Shown here piece by piece: positions 18,224 through 26,167 of a DNA stretch of 64,000 nt. The notes under the pieces are model-generated. The model ran no database searches. It was not told where the DNA came from and worked only from the letters and a program-made list of their open reading frames with translations. Location of the stretch: contig NZ_JAHUWJ010000021.1 in assembly GCF_019219075.1 (NCBI RefSeq), positions 59,500 through 123,499 on the forward strand, given 5' to 3'. This DNA comes from Chitinophaga sp. sic0106. Lineage in GTDB: Bacteria; Bacteroidota; Bacteroidia; Chitinophagales; Chitinophagaceae. How positions within the stretch are numbered: the stretch's first letter is position 1; every line of letters begins with the position of its first letter. The translations under genes and the position numbers were made by a program.

Positions 18224-18613
18224 ATGACACGCACCAATTACGCATCCGGCGCTACCTGGGAAGATAAAGTGGGCTACTGCAGAGCCGTACAGGTAGGCAA
18301 CACCATTGAGGTTTCCGGTACGGTGGCAGAGGATGAAGGGAAAGTGGTAGCTCCGGGTAACCCTTACGAACAAACGAAATTTATTCTTGCGAAGATTGAA
18401 GCGGTGCTGATACGCGCTGGTGCTACATTACATGATGTGGTACGTACCAGGATGTTTGTAACGGATATTAGTCAGTGGGAAGAATATGGCCGCGCACACG
18501 GTGAGTTTTTCCAGGCGATAAAGCCGGCTACTACCATGGTGGAAGTGAGTAAGTTGATTAACCCGGAGTATTTGGTGGAGATAGAGGTGACGGCGATTAA
18601 GCACGAGCGGTAA
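18224..18613 (+). CDS. RidA/YER057c/UK114-fold protein
   Basis: 129 aa, normal length for the trimeric Rid superfamily, with the RTRMFVTDI core strand and NPEYLVEIEVTAI C-terminus. Classical RidA deaminates reactive enamine/imine intermediates using an Arg (Arg105 in E. coli, in PARSCVEV). Here the aligned stretch is PATTMVEV, with Thr at residue 103 in place of that Arg. True RidA imine deaminase activity is therefore doubtful, and this is likely one of the other Rid subfamilies. It has its own -7 box and ends at a long hairpin. Confidence 0.9.
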   Translation: MTRTNYASGATWEDKVGYCRAVQVGNTIEVSGTVAEDEGKVVAPGNPYEQTKFILAKIEAVLIRAGATLHDVVRTRMFVTDISQWEEYGRAHGEFFQAIKPATTMVEVSKLINPEYLVEIEVTAIKHER

Positions 18614-18633
18614 CAATCTCAGATAGCGAATTT

Positions 18634-18676
18634 CTTAGCCTATAAGGAGGACCGTCGGTCCTCCTTATAGGCTAAG
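18634..18676. terminator. Long perfect hairpin between convergent genes
   Basis: 20-bp perfect arms (18634-18653 and 18657-18676) surround the 3-nt loop GTC; the tip reads GGACCGTCGGTCC. It lies between the convergent RidA-fold gene and the coiled-coil surface protein and probably terminates both. A second, weaker inverted pair (GATGCC...GGCATC) follows at once. The tip resembles that of the unrelated long hairpin at 50808-50853. Confidence 0.75.
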
Positions 18677-18711
18677 ATGCCGGTGCCTACCGACGCAGGC
18701 ATCTTACATAA

Positions 18712-19710
18712 TCATTTCTTCTTCAGATCAGCCAGCTGGGCCTCCATGGCTTCCATGCGCTTATTCTGCGCCTCCATCAGTTTGTTCTGCTGAATAATAT
18801 ACAGTGTCAGTTCCTCGATTTTTTGCATCTGCAGCTTTTGCATCTCACCTAAATCCTGTCCTTTTTCTGCTATTGTTGCCGCGGAAGGTATTTCAGGGAG
18901 ATGTTTATGTTCGCGGATGAAGGCTTCCACGGTGTGGAGAGAGGGAAGCTGGTAGTTGTCGGCGAAGACGTAATCGGGCCAGTCGGCGGTGTTAGTGCTG
19001 ACGCGGACGCGTTTGGCGAGGATAGTGCCGTTTACAGCCAGTTGTTCAACAGGTTTTGCAGTGTTGATACCCACTTTTCCATCGTCTCCTAATACCATTC
19101 TTGCTTTACATAGCGGCCCAGCACATCCGTCTTTATCATAGTTCCAGAATTGAAGGCTGTTACCGTAGCCACCGGTCATATTGTACAATACCCAATCTCG
19201 TCCTTCGCCTGATTTATCTTTGGAAGGATTAGTTATTCTGATGGTACCACCAATCCCATTATCTTGTGTTACTCCATTTGCATCCACCCATTTGCTGGCG
19301 ATAGAGCTTTCGATCGAACCACCAGAAAGAAAGTAACCCCTGACAAATGCAGAACCGTTAACATCCATTAAATAACCTACTGTAGGACTTTCTGTACCAA
19401 TTCCAATAGTACCGGCATTCGTAATTGACATTCTGGTAAAGTTATTAATCTTAAAAGAATATTTACTTGCGTCAAAAACCAGGGGAATCCGATCGGTATT
19501 ATGCCAACTGCGAGAAACGACGTAGCTGCCGCCTCCTCCAACATCATAGGAAAGCAGCAGACCAGTTCCTGTTGTCGGCTGTTTTTCTCCTCCTGTTAAT
19601 AATAAACAATTGGTGGTGATATTTCCCAATCCTGTCACATATTCCAGGTTTTGTGCAAATAATGATGTAGGCATGCATACCAGCAGCCAGGCTAACTTTT
19701 TTAATTTCAT
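18712..19710 (-). CDS. Secreted tail-fibre-like surface protein with C-terminal coiled coil
   Basis: 332 aa. A signal peptide (about 1-19, ending SLFAQ) is followed by beta-rich segments with repeated GIGTESP/GINTAKP-type turns typical of tail-fibre-like Bacteroidota surface proteins. A LPEIPSA stretch comes next, then a charged heptad-like coiled coil over the last 50 residues (Glu/Gln/Lys/Met-rich, ending LADLKKK). The family's role is not established; trimeric adhesive or contractile-tail-like fibres have been suggested. There is no peptidase S74 signature that I can see. It is monocistronic, with a -7 box 22 nt upstream. Confidence 0.8.
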   Translation of the reverse strand: MKLKKLAWLLVCMPTSLFAQNLEYVTGLGNITTNCLLLTGGEKQPTTGTGLLLSYDVGGGGSYVVSRSWHNTDRIPLVFDASKYSFKINNFTRMSITNAGTIGIGTESPTVGYLMDVNGSAFVRGYFLSGGSIESSIASKWVDANGVTQDNGIGGTIRITNPSKDKSGEGRDWVLYNMTGGYGNSLQFWNYDKDGCAGPLCKARMVLGDDGKVGINTAKPVEQLAVNGTILAKRVRVSTNTADWPDYVFADNYQLPSLHTVEAFIREHKHLPEIPSAATIAEKGQDLGEMQKLQMQKIEELTLYIIQQNKLMEAQNKRMEAMEAQLADLKKK

Positions 19711-19731
19711 TATGGTATAGGTTATATCTCA

Positions 19732-19739
19732 CAAAAATA
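19732..19739 (-). promoter_or_regulatory. -7 box of the 18712-19710 gene
   Basis: On the minus strand this is TATTTTTG, a perfect TAnnTTTG, with a TTG 21 nt further upstream (19761-19763). It overlaps the U-tract side of the terminator ending the upstream rhodanese operon, so promoter and terminator share DNA. Confidence 0.55.
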
Positions 19740-19770
19740 AAAACCGGCTGGTAAAAATACCAACCGGTTT
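19733..19770 (-). terminator. Terminator of the ddl-PASTA-rhodanese operon
   Basis: Arms 19741-19753 and 19758-19770 (one mismatch, AAAA loop) are followed on the minus strand by a T-rich tract. It lies 32 bp after the rhodanese stop. Confidence 0.8.
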
Positions 19771-19801
19771 TTAACTAGATAATTATTCTAAAAAACGGTG
19801 A

Positions 19802-20107
19802 TTAACCGTAGATTTCTCTCCATTTCAGCATACCACCTGTCAGGTTTACCACGTTGGTGAACCCCTGTGTTTCCAGGGACATGGCTGCCTGACCGCTGCG
19901 GTTACCGCTGCGGCAGTATACAATTACTTCTTTATCTTCCAGGCCTTCCAGCTCGTCGATCTGCATCATCTGGATCTGGCCCAATGGTACTGGGATACCA
20001 CCGATATTGAATTCAGCCACCTCATGTGGTTCTCTTACATCTACAAGGATCAGTTCTTCACCGGCATCGAGGCGGGCTTTCAGTGCTTCTGCTGTTATGT
20101 TTTGCAT
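19802..20107 (-). CDS. Single-domain rhodanese-like protein
   Basis: 101 aa, one rhodanese domain. The active-site loop is CRSGNRSG (Cys about 65), which carries the persulfide in sulfurtransferases; the N-terminal VDVREPHE is also standard. It is a cytoplasmic protein of GlpE/PspE-like size. It ends a minus-strand operon after Ddl and a PASTA protein (47 bp gap). No functional link to cell-wall synthesis is known, and co-transcription may be incidental. Confidence 0.93.
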   Translation of the reverse strand: MQNITAEALKARLDAGEELILVDVREPHEVAEFNIGGIPVPLGQIQMMQIDELEGLEDKEVIVYCRSGNRSGQAAMSLETQGFTNVVNLTGGMLKWREIYG

Positions 20108-20154
20108 ATAATATTCTTTTTAATGATTGTGAGGATAAAATTAAGGTTTTTTGA

Positions 20155-20970
20155 CTATTCCTCCTCCGCCGGAGCCACTGGCGTAGTGGAATCCTTCACA
20201 GGTTTGGTGGCGGTGAGGTAGAGGTCTACCGACTCCCCGGAGCGCACCATGTTAAAGTCACCGATCTCATTTTTCCGGGTAGGATACTGTTTGTATACGA
20301 ATGCGTTGGCAGTATCGCTTACACTGGGATCAATGATTACAGAACCAATATTCAGGCTGCTGGCGCTGAGGATTTCACGGGCTTCCGCATAGGTAAGGCC
20401 GATGAAGTCAGGCACGGGGTTTTCGGTATTACCGCGGCCGGAGCTGAGGATCAGCGTAATGCTGGTGCCTTCCGGGATCATGGTACCTGCCTTGAGCGTG
20501 CGACCATTGAGCAACTGCTGCAATACCGTGTTGGTGGCGAAGTCTGGTTTATAGATGGTATCCCCTACGTTGAGGCGCATACTTTTCAGCATCATTTCCG
20601 CACTACGGAAGGTAAGGCCTTCCAGGTCAGGCATGGCTACCATTGGCGCCACGGTTTTGTTTACCGTAAGGTGTATGGTGCGGTTTACTTTAACCACGGC
20701 ACCTTTATCAGGCGTTTGTGCCCATACCGCCAGCGGTGGGATACTATCGATATATACAGAATCTCTCACTTCTGCGTCGAAGCCGGCGGCTTCGAGTTTA
20801 GAAATCGCTTCTTCCAGTTTAAGGCCTCTTACATCCGGCACGGTTTGTTGTTCACCGTGTTTGGTAATAACCGGCAGCAGCGAAAAAAAGATCACTGCCA
20901 ACAGGAAAAACATGGCGACAGCCGCCAGTAAGTTGACAAGGAAAGATCGTTTGGTAATAAAATCAAACAC
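20155..20970 (-). CDS. Membrane-anchored stand-alone PASTA-domain protein
   Basis: 271 aa. One membrane segment (about 12-32) is followed by three extracytoplasmic PASTA repeats (about 43-108, 112-180 and 185-255), each with the VPDVRGL/MPDLEGL/VPDFIGL opening and a G-x-SI/V-L-like close, then an acidic tail. PASTA repeats usually sit on Ser/Thr kinases or PBPs and bind muropeptides or lipid II; here neither catalytic domain is present. It lies 36 bp downstream of ddl, so a role in sensing or organising peptidoglycan is a reasonable inference. Lone PASTA proteins of this build are common in Bacteroidota. Confidence 0.9.
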   Translation of the reverse strand: MFDFITKRSFLVNLLAAVAMFFLLAVIFFSLLPVITKHGEQQTVPDVRGLKLEEAISKLEAAGFDAEVRDSVYIDSIPPLAVWAQTPDKGAVVKVNRTIHLTVNKTVAPMVAMPDLEGLTFRSAEMMLKSMRLNVGDTIYKPDFATNTVLQQLLNGRTLKAGTMIPEGTSITLILSSGRGNTENPVPDFIGLTYAEAREILSASSLNIGSVIIDPSVSDTANAFVYKQYPTRKNEIGDFNMVRSGESVDLYLTATKPVKDSTTPVAPAEEE

Positions 20971-21006
20971 AGTTTATTACGTTAAAAGTGATAAATCAGT
21001 TACAGG

Positions 21007-21996
21007 TTACTTTGCCATCGCTTCTTCCAGCACGGCGCCGTAGAATTCCTGCAGCGTTTTTCCGGCCGCCCTTACCTGCTGAGGCACCAGGCTGTTTTCA
21101 GATTGGCCCGGCATAGTGTTAGCCTCCAGGAAAAATAGTTTATTATTGGTATCATCCCAAATAAAGTCGATACGGACAATACCGCGACAGTTCAACAGAT
21201 GATACAATTTTGAGGCCGTTTGTTGTACCAGGCTGGTAATATTATCCGGTACCGGCGCCGGTGTTATTTCGTTGGATACACCCGGTGTGTACTTTGCTTC
21301 GTAGTCAAAAAATTCTTTACTGCTCACCACCTCTGTAATAGGCAGTACATTCAGCTTGCCACCGGAAAGGTACATGCCAATGGTCAGCTCACGGCCTTTC
21401 ACAAACTCTTCGATCAGTACCTGGGAGTCTTCGTTGAAAGCTTTGTCGATAGCCGGTTGCAGCTCTTCTGCAGTTTTAACTTTTGACATACCTATGCTGC
21501 TGCCGCCTTCTGCCGGTTTAACGAAGAGGGGTAAACGCAGTTTTGCCAGAATATCAGCAGTATTATAAGGCTGCTCGCGGAAAATGTGGGTGGATTTAGC
21601 CACATTCACCACATCAAAGGCAGCTACAATTTTATTGCAATAGCTTTTATTAAAGGTGATAGCGGAAGTAACCATACCGCAGCTGGTATATGGAATACCG
21701 AGCATTTCAAAGTACCCCTGCAGGCGTCCATCTTCGCCCGGAGTGCCATGAATACCAATGAATACGGCGTCAAATTTTATCTTATTGCCACTAACTGTCA
21801 GTGAAAAATCGTTCTTGTCAATTTCGTGTACAGTGCCATCCGGCGCAGTATACGACCAGCTTTCACGGGTAATAATCACTTTATAGACGGCATATTTGCT
21901 GCTATCCAGGTTATTTTCAATCGTTACAGCGCTTTGCACTGAAATTACATACTCTCCGGAATATCCGCCGGCAACTAAAGCTATGTTCTTCTTCAT
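21007..21996 (-). CDS. ddl: D-alanine--D-alanine ligase
   Basis: 329 aa ATP-grasp ligase making the D-Ala-D-Ala dipeptide for peptidoglycan. Visible motifs are the N-terminal VAGGYSGEYVISVQSA, FVKPAEGGSSIGMSKV (nucleotide-binding Lys), GRELTIGMY, and the metal site in RIDFIW and FLEANTMPGQS. The frame opens five codons earlier (22011), but MKKNIALVAGG at 21996 is the usual start for the family. It is the first gene of the ddl-PASTA-rhodanese unit. A near-match -7 box (TAACTTTA) lies about 30 bp upstream. Confidence 0.97.
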   Translation of the reverse strand: MKKNIALVAGGYSGEYVISVQSAVTIENNLDSSKYAVYKVIITRESWSYTAPDGTVHEIDKNDFSLTVSGNKIKFDAVFIGIHGTPGEDGRLQGYFEMLGIPYTSCGMVTSAITFNKSYCNKIVAAFDVVNVAKSTHIFREQPYNTADILAKLRLPLFVKPAEGGSSIGMSKVKTAEELQPAIDKAFNEDSQVLIEEFVKGRELTIGMYLSGGKLNVLPITEVVSSKEFFDYEAKYTPGVSNEITPAPVPDNITSLVQQTASKLYHLLNCRGIVRIDFIWDDTNNKLFFLEANTMPGQSENSLVPQQVRAAGKTLQEFYGAVLEEAMAK

Positions 21997-22080
21997 AAGA
22001 TGTCTGAGCAATAAGCCGGTAAAGTTAAGGAAAGTTTTTTGCCGTGCAAGAGGAGGAAATGGGCGGTGGGGTATATGATG

Positions 22081-22104
22081 GGAAACCGGCAGGCGCCGGT
22101 TTCC
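22081..22104 (-). terminator. Hairpin after the first ferredoxin gene
   Basis: A perfect 10-bp stem (22081-22090 / 22095-22104) with a 4-nt loop lies just past the ferredoxin stop. No T-run follows on the minus strand, so as an intrinsic terminator it is weak. Confidence 0.5.
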
Positions 22105-22117
22105 GGAAGGTTAATTA

Positions 22118-22468
22118 TTATTCTGCATGCAGCAGTTGTTTTTTGGCCAGCAAGTCATCTATGGTTTCGGCGTACATTTCGTCCGAAACACAGCAATCCA
22201 CCGGGCAAACAGCCGCGCACTGGGGCTCATCATGAAAGCCCTGGCACTCCGTGCATTTGTCTGGTACAATGTAATATACGCTGTTGCTGATGGGCGATTG
22301 CCTTGTAGCCGCATCGGTAACGGTACCGTCTTTCAGGGTGAAAGTGCCGGTCAGGGAAGTGCCGTCCATCAGGGACCACTCCACTCCACCTTCATAAATC
22401 GCGTTGTTTGGGCATTCCGGTTCGCAGGCCGCGCAACCGATGCATTCTTCTGTAATTCTAAGTGCCAT
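22118..22468 (-). CDS. Dicluster 4Fe-4S ferredoxin, paralogue A
   Basis: 116 aa. The first cluster motif is at residues 9-19 (CIGCAACEPEC, then PNNAIYEGG). The second comes from CTEC and CAAVCPVDCC near the C-terminus, separated by a beta-rich insert of about 45 residues. It is a low-potential electron carrier. It is a close paralogue of the gene 154 bp upstream on the same strand, with the same insert and the same GFH-EPQCAAVCPVDCC ending, so this is a tandem duplication that has diverged. The redox partner is unknown. Confidence 0.93.
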   Translation of the reverse strand: MALRITEECIGCAACEPECPNNAIYEGGVEWSLMDGTSLTGTFTLKDGTVTDAATRQSPISNSVYYIVPDKCTECQGFHDEPQCAAVCPVDCCVSDEMYAETIDDLLAKKQLLHAE

Positions 22469-22563
22469 AGGGAATAAGATTTAGTTATTAATCTATGCAG
22501 GCGCGAAGGTAAGTAATTGGCTCAGGATACGTTATAACTAAAAGTTATGCCCCATAACCGGGC

Positions 22564-22598
22564 AAAAAAAAGCCGCTCTGGCACCATTCCAGAGCGGC
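22564..22598 (-). terminator. Terminator after ferredoxin paralogue B
   Basis: A perfect 10-bp stem, GCCGCTCTGG / CCAGAGCGGC (22572-22581, 22589-22598), is followed on the minus strand by eight T. It separates transcription of the two ferredoxin genes. Confidence 0.92.
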
Positions 22599-22622
22599 AG
22601 TAGCTTCCTTGAATAATATTAA

Positions 22623-22970
22623 CTAGACGTGCAGTTTATCTTTCTTACCCAGCAGTTCATCTACTGTTTCCTGGTACATTTCGTCCGGAACACAGCAGTC
22701 TACAGGGCAAACAGCTGCGCATTGCGGTTCCTCATGAAAACCCTGGCATTCAGTACATTTATTCGGAACGATATAGTATGTATCTACGCTGATAGGAGCA
22801 TTACGCTGGTCAGCATCCATAGAGCTGCCATCCATCAGGGTATAAGCGCCTTTTACGCTTGTACCGTCTGCAATGGCCCATTCTACTCCGCCTTCATAAA
22901 TTGCATTGTTTGGGCATTCAGGTTCGCAAGCGCCACAGTTAATACACTCATCTGTTATCTTAATTGCCAT
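22623..22970 (-). CDS. Dicluster 4Fe-4S ferredoxin, paralogue B
   Basis: 115 aa, same layout as paralogue A, with cluster cysteines in CINCGACEPEC and CPVDCC. The open frame begins at 23018, but a perfect promoter (TTG-N18-TATTTTTG) covers 23016-23044, so translation must start later. MAIKITDEC at 22970 aligns with the paralogue's start. It is divergent from the LuxC-type acyl-CoA reductase, so the pair may share regulation and the ferredoxin may supply or accept electrons for that pathway. This is inference from position only. Confidence 0.93.
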   Translation of the reverse strand: MAIKITDECINCGACEPECPNNAIYEGGVEWAIADGTSVKGAYTLMDGSSMDADQRNAPISVDTYYIVPNKCTECQGFHEEPQCAAVCPVDCCVPDEMYQETVDELLGKKDKLHV

Positions 22971-23015
22971 AGAGTAAACTTTTTGTTTAAGTAGTAAGCC
23001 ATTAATTTTGTGGAA

Positions 23016-23044
23016 CAAAAATAAAATATTCCCGGTTTAATCAA
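23016..23044 (-). promoter_or_regulatory. Promoter of ferredoxin paralogue B
   Basis: On the minus strand a TTG (23044-23042), 18-nt spacer and TATTTTTG (23023-23016) fit the Bacteroidota consensus TTG-N19-TAnnTTTG. Predicted leader is about 40 nt. Confidence 0.7.
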
Positions 23045-23064
23045 GTCATTATTTATAAAGATTC

Positions 23065-24063
23065 ATGAATATAGCAGAAAAAGAAGCAGCGCTGGTGCGC
23101 CTGGGCCAATATCTGGCCGGTGACAGCCCTGAATGGGTAGCGGTAAAGGATAGGGCTTATATCGCCAATGGTTGGTTTATCCCGGCTTTCATCGATAAAG
23201 CGTTGGACAATATCTGCCAATACTTTCTTGAACCCGCTAAATTGGGCGAATGGCTGCAGTCCTACCCGGCGGCGGCTCAAACCCGTACCCCCAGCAAAAT
23301 AGGGATCGTATCCGCCGGAAACATTCCCCTGGTAGGATTCCATGACTGGCTCTGCGGATTTATCAGCGGACACCAGGTGAAACTGAAATTATCCAGCAAA
23401 GACGAGATCCTGATGAGGCATATCCTGCAGAAAATGGAGGAATGGTACCCGGAAATCGCCGGCCAGACGGAGGTGCTCGACATGCTCAAGGACTGTAACG
23501 CCTATATTGCTACCGGCAGCAACAACTCTGCCCGCTACTTTAACTACTATTTCGCCAAATTCCCGCATATCATCCGCCACAACCGGACTTCCGCCGCTGT
23601 ATTAACCGGCGAAGAATCACCGGCTGAACTGGATGCACTGGCAGACGACATCATGCTGTACTTTGGCCTTGGGTGCCGCAACGTCACCAAAATATTTGTG
23701 CCGCAGGACTATAACTTCCAGCCCCTGCTGGATGCGCTTGATAAATACAGCTACCTGATGGACCACCACAAATACAAGAACAACTACGACTATAACCTGG
23801 CCCTGCTGCTGCTCAACAACAGTTATCATATCACCAACGGTACCGTACTGCTGCATGAAGCAGCGTCCCTGTTCAGCCCACTAAGCGTATTGCATTATGG
23901 CTACTATACCGATAAGCAGGCCCTCGCTGCGGAGCTGGGACAGGACGAAGTACTGCAATGCCTCGTAGGCAAGGATTTTACACCTTTCGGCTATGCACAG
24001 CAACCCTCCCTCCGCGATTATGCGGATGGCGTAGACACCATGGCATTTATGCTCGGCGTCTAA
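23065..24063 (+). CDS. LuxC-type acyl-CoA reductase
   Basis: 332 aa, within the aldehyde dehydrogenase-like LuxC/acyl-CoA reductase family. Recognisable parts are the nucleotide-binding GIVSAGNIPLVGFHDWL and the likely catalytic Cys in LGCRNVTKIF (about residue 212). Family members reduce fatty acyl-CoA to the aldehyde with NADPH. Many Bacteroidota carry a copy near a ferredoxin, with no known luminescence role. It is divergent from ferredoxin B with 94 bp between the coding starts. The protein is shorter than LuxC (about 480 aa), missing part of the N-terminal acyl-transfer region, so the substrate may differ. Confidence 0.85.
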   Translation: MNIAEKEAALVRLGQYLAGDSPEWVAVKDRAYIANGWFIPAFIDKALDNICQYFLEPAKLGEWLQSYPAAAQTRTPSKIGIVSAGNIPLVGFHDWLCGFISGHQVKLKLSSKDEILMRHILQKMEEWYPEIAGQTEVLDMLKDCNAYIATGSNNSARYFNYYFAKFPHIIRHNRTSAAVLTGEESPAELDALADDIMLYFGLGCRNVTKIFVPQDYNFQPLLDALDKYSYLMDHHKYKNNYDYNLALLLLNNSYHITNGTVLLHEAASLFSPLSVLHYGYYTDKQALAAELGQDEVLQCLVGKDFTPFGYAQQPSLRDYADGVDTMAFMLGV

Positions 24064-24211
24064 CAAAATGTCGCTTGTAGTTGTTAACTTGACAGGTAGT
24101 GAATGCATCCCTGTCAGTATTATGATGATCTTAGTTTACTTTAAATTAACGATTGATATAAAAATCTGTTAAAGTGAATGGAGTATGGGATATTTGATTC
24201 GTGCCGACTAT

Positions 24212-24219
24212 TAAATTTG
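24212..24219 (+). promoter_or_regulatory. Candidate degQ promoter -7 box
   Basis: TAAATTTG matches TAnnTTTG and lies 67 bp before the protease ATG. An upstream TTTG at 24193-24196 is only 15 nt away, shorter than usual. Confidence 0.4.
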
Positions 24220-24286
24220 TACCCAAGGCATTAAAATTGCCAGCAGAGCATTACAAATTTTTTCGTATAGCTAAACACACTATAAT

Positions 24287-25858
24287 ATGAAATTCAAGCA
24301 AATTGTTACAATTGTTTGCATCAGCATTGTGACTGCTTCTGCCTCCATATTTGTGTACAGCAAATATTTCCAACCCCGGCAGGCAGGTATTTATCAGAAC
24401 GGCTCTACAGAGGTCCCTGTAAATTACGCCCGCTACATGCCCGGCACAGAAAATGGCAGTGCAGTCCCACCCGGTGATTTTACCGCAGCAGCAAAGGCAG
24501 CGGTACCAGGGGTAGTACATATTAAAACGAGAATCAACCCCCGCCAGGTGACGAATGGCTTGCAGCGCAAGCGCTCCATCCTCCAGGATCTTTTTGGTGA
24601 TGAGTTTTTCGGTGATGAGTTCAATGGTGGCGGAGATGGCCGCCGCTACTACGTTCCAGGCCAGATGGCCAGCGGTTCAGGCGTATTGATCTCCGATGAC
24701 GGTTACATCGTGACCAACAACCACGTGATCGACGACGCAGATGAGATTTCTGTTACCCTCAGCAACAGCGCTAAATCTTATAAAGCCAGGCTGATCGGCG
24801 CTGACCCCAGCACCGACCTCGCCGTCATCAAAATTGAAGGTGCCGGATTCCCATACCTCCTGTATGGCAACTCCGACAACGTGGAAATCGGTCAGTGGGT
24901 ACTCGCTATCGGTTATCCGTTAAACCTGGATGCTACCGTTACTGCCGGTATCGTAAGTGCGAAATCCCGTACCATCGGTATCAATAAAAGCCGTGGCAGC
25001 CGCAACAGCGCCATTGAATCCTTTATACAGACAGATGCTGCGGTTAACCAGGGTAATAGTGGTGGTGCACTTATCAACACCACCGGTGAGCTGATCGGCG
25101 TTAACTCCGCCATCGCTTCTCCTACAGGCTCTTATGCCGGCTATTCCTACGCGATTCCGGTAAACCTGATCAAAAAAGTGGTGAACGACCTGATGAAGTA
25201 CGGCAACGTCCAACGCGCTTACCTGGGCGTATCCTATATGCCTAGCAGCGTTATCGCCTCCCTCTCCGATGAACAGCTCAAAGAGCTGGGCGTAAGAAGA
25301 GATGCACCTGGCGTGCAGGTAACAGAAGTGGTAGATAACGGTTCCGCCAAAGCCGCAGGGCTGCAGGCCGGTGATATCATCACCCGGATCAACGGTACGC
25401 CAATCCCTGGTCCATCCCAGATGACCGAGCAGATTGCCCGTTACAAACCAGGCGATAAGATCAGCATTACTTACCTCCGTAACAATAAAGAGTACACGGC
25501 AGATAATGTGACCCTGCGAAACCTGGCTGGTAATACAGATGTGGTAAAAACCACCGTGCTCGACCGGCTGGGGGCTGATTTATCCGCCCTCGATAAGGAC
25601 GATGCCCGCCGCCTCGGTATCCGCGGAGGTGTATGGGTAAGCGGTATCGGTAACGGTATCCTGAAAAAACAAACTACCATGGCTCCCGGCTTCCTGATCA
25701 TTAAAGCAGGTGACCAGTCCATCGCCAGCCCCGACGATCTTGCCAAAGTGCTGGACAGAAAAGGGAATGTGCAGCTGATAGGATTATATCCGGAAAAAAG
25801 CACTAACATCTACTATTATAATATCCAAACTGGTGGAGGATCGAGCGAGAGCTTCTAA
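24287..25858 (+). CDS. degQ: DegQ/HtrA-family periplasmic serine protease
   Basis: 523 aa. A signal/anchor segment (about 5-25) precedes the trypsin-like domain, with catalytic His146 (NNHVID), Asp177 (STDLAVIK) and Ser258 (GNSGGAL). Two PDZ domains follow (about 290-390 and 420-515). This is the Do/DegP-DegQ arrangement, a periplasmic quality-control protease and chaperone. A Gly/Asp-rich loop near 100-125 (GDEFFGDEFNGGG) interrupts the N-terminal part of the protease domain, at the place of the regulatory LA loop. It is monocistronic with a strong terminator; no adjacent sigma-E or two-component control gene. Confidence 0.95.
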   Translation: MKFKQIVTIVCISIVTASASIFVYSKYFQPRQAGIYQNGSTEVPVNYARYMPGTENGSAVPPGDFTAAAKAAVPGVVHIKTRINPRQVTNGLQRKRSILQDLFGDEFFGDEFNGGGDGRRYYVPGQMASGSGVLISDDGYIVTNNHVIDDADEISVTLSNSAKSYKARLIGADPSTDLAVIKIEGAGFPYLLYGNSDNVEIGQWVLAIGYPLNLDATVTAGIVSAKSRTIGINKSRGSRNSAIESFIQTDAAVNQGNSGGALINTTGELIGVNSAIASPTGSYAGYSYAIPVNLIKKVVNDLMKYGNVQRAYLGVSYMPSSVIASLSDEQLKELGVRRDAPGVQVTEVVDNGSAKAAGLQAGDIITRINGTPIPGPSQMTEQIARYKPGDKISITYLRNNKEYTADNVTLRNLAGNTDVVKTTVLDRLGADLSALDKDDARRLGIRGGVWVSGIGNGILKKQTTMAPGFLIIKAGDQSIASPDDLAKVLDRKGNVQLIGLYPEKSTNIYYYNIQTGGGSSESF

Positions 25859-25889
25859 TCGAAGGCGTCCGATATAAAATTTTAGGATG

Positions 25890-25918
25890 GGACCGGGTGA
25901 TACCCGGTCCTTTTTTTT
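25890..25918 (+). terminator. Intrinsic terminator of degQ
   Basis: A 9-bp stem, GGACCGGGT / ACCCGGTCC, with a 3-nt loop is followed by eight T. Confidence 0.93.
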
Positions 25919-25944
25919 GCTGCATACCGGAGATACCAAAATGA

Positions 25945-25968
25945 AAAGAGCCGCTCTCGCGGCTCTTT
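25945..25968. terminator. Second hairpin downstream of degQ
   Basis: Perfect 10-bp arms AAAGAGCCGC / GCGGCTCTTT with a TCTC loop, flanked by A and T so it could work in either direction. It backs up the degQ terminator. Confidence 0.65.
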
Positions 25969-26108
25969 CATCTTAAGCAATACCTGTACGCTTAAAAAAA
26001 CTTCACAGGCAATCAGCCATATCTATGAAAACCCATGATCAAAATAAGATATATATATGATAAAAGAACCGGTTTCCCGTCAATGCATAGAAATGGCTAG
26101 TAAATGCA

Positions 26109-26142
26109 CAAAAAAGCCGGTTAAGCGTTAACTCAACCGGCT
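26109..26142 (-). terminator. Terminator of the kinase-LytTR operon
   Basis: Arms AGCCGGTT / AACCGGCT (26115-26122, 26135-26142) are followed on the minus strand by a T-run of six. Confidence 0.8.
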
Positions 26143-26167
26143 ATTAAATATCATTAAAAAATATAAA

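Larger units (their letters stand above)
25859..26167. other. Intergenic region with three hairpins
   Basis: 309 bp between convergent degQ and the LytTR gene. It contains the degQ terminator, a second hairpin (25945-25968) and the LytTR-operon terminator. I see no coding frame or RNA gene. Confidence 0.7.
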
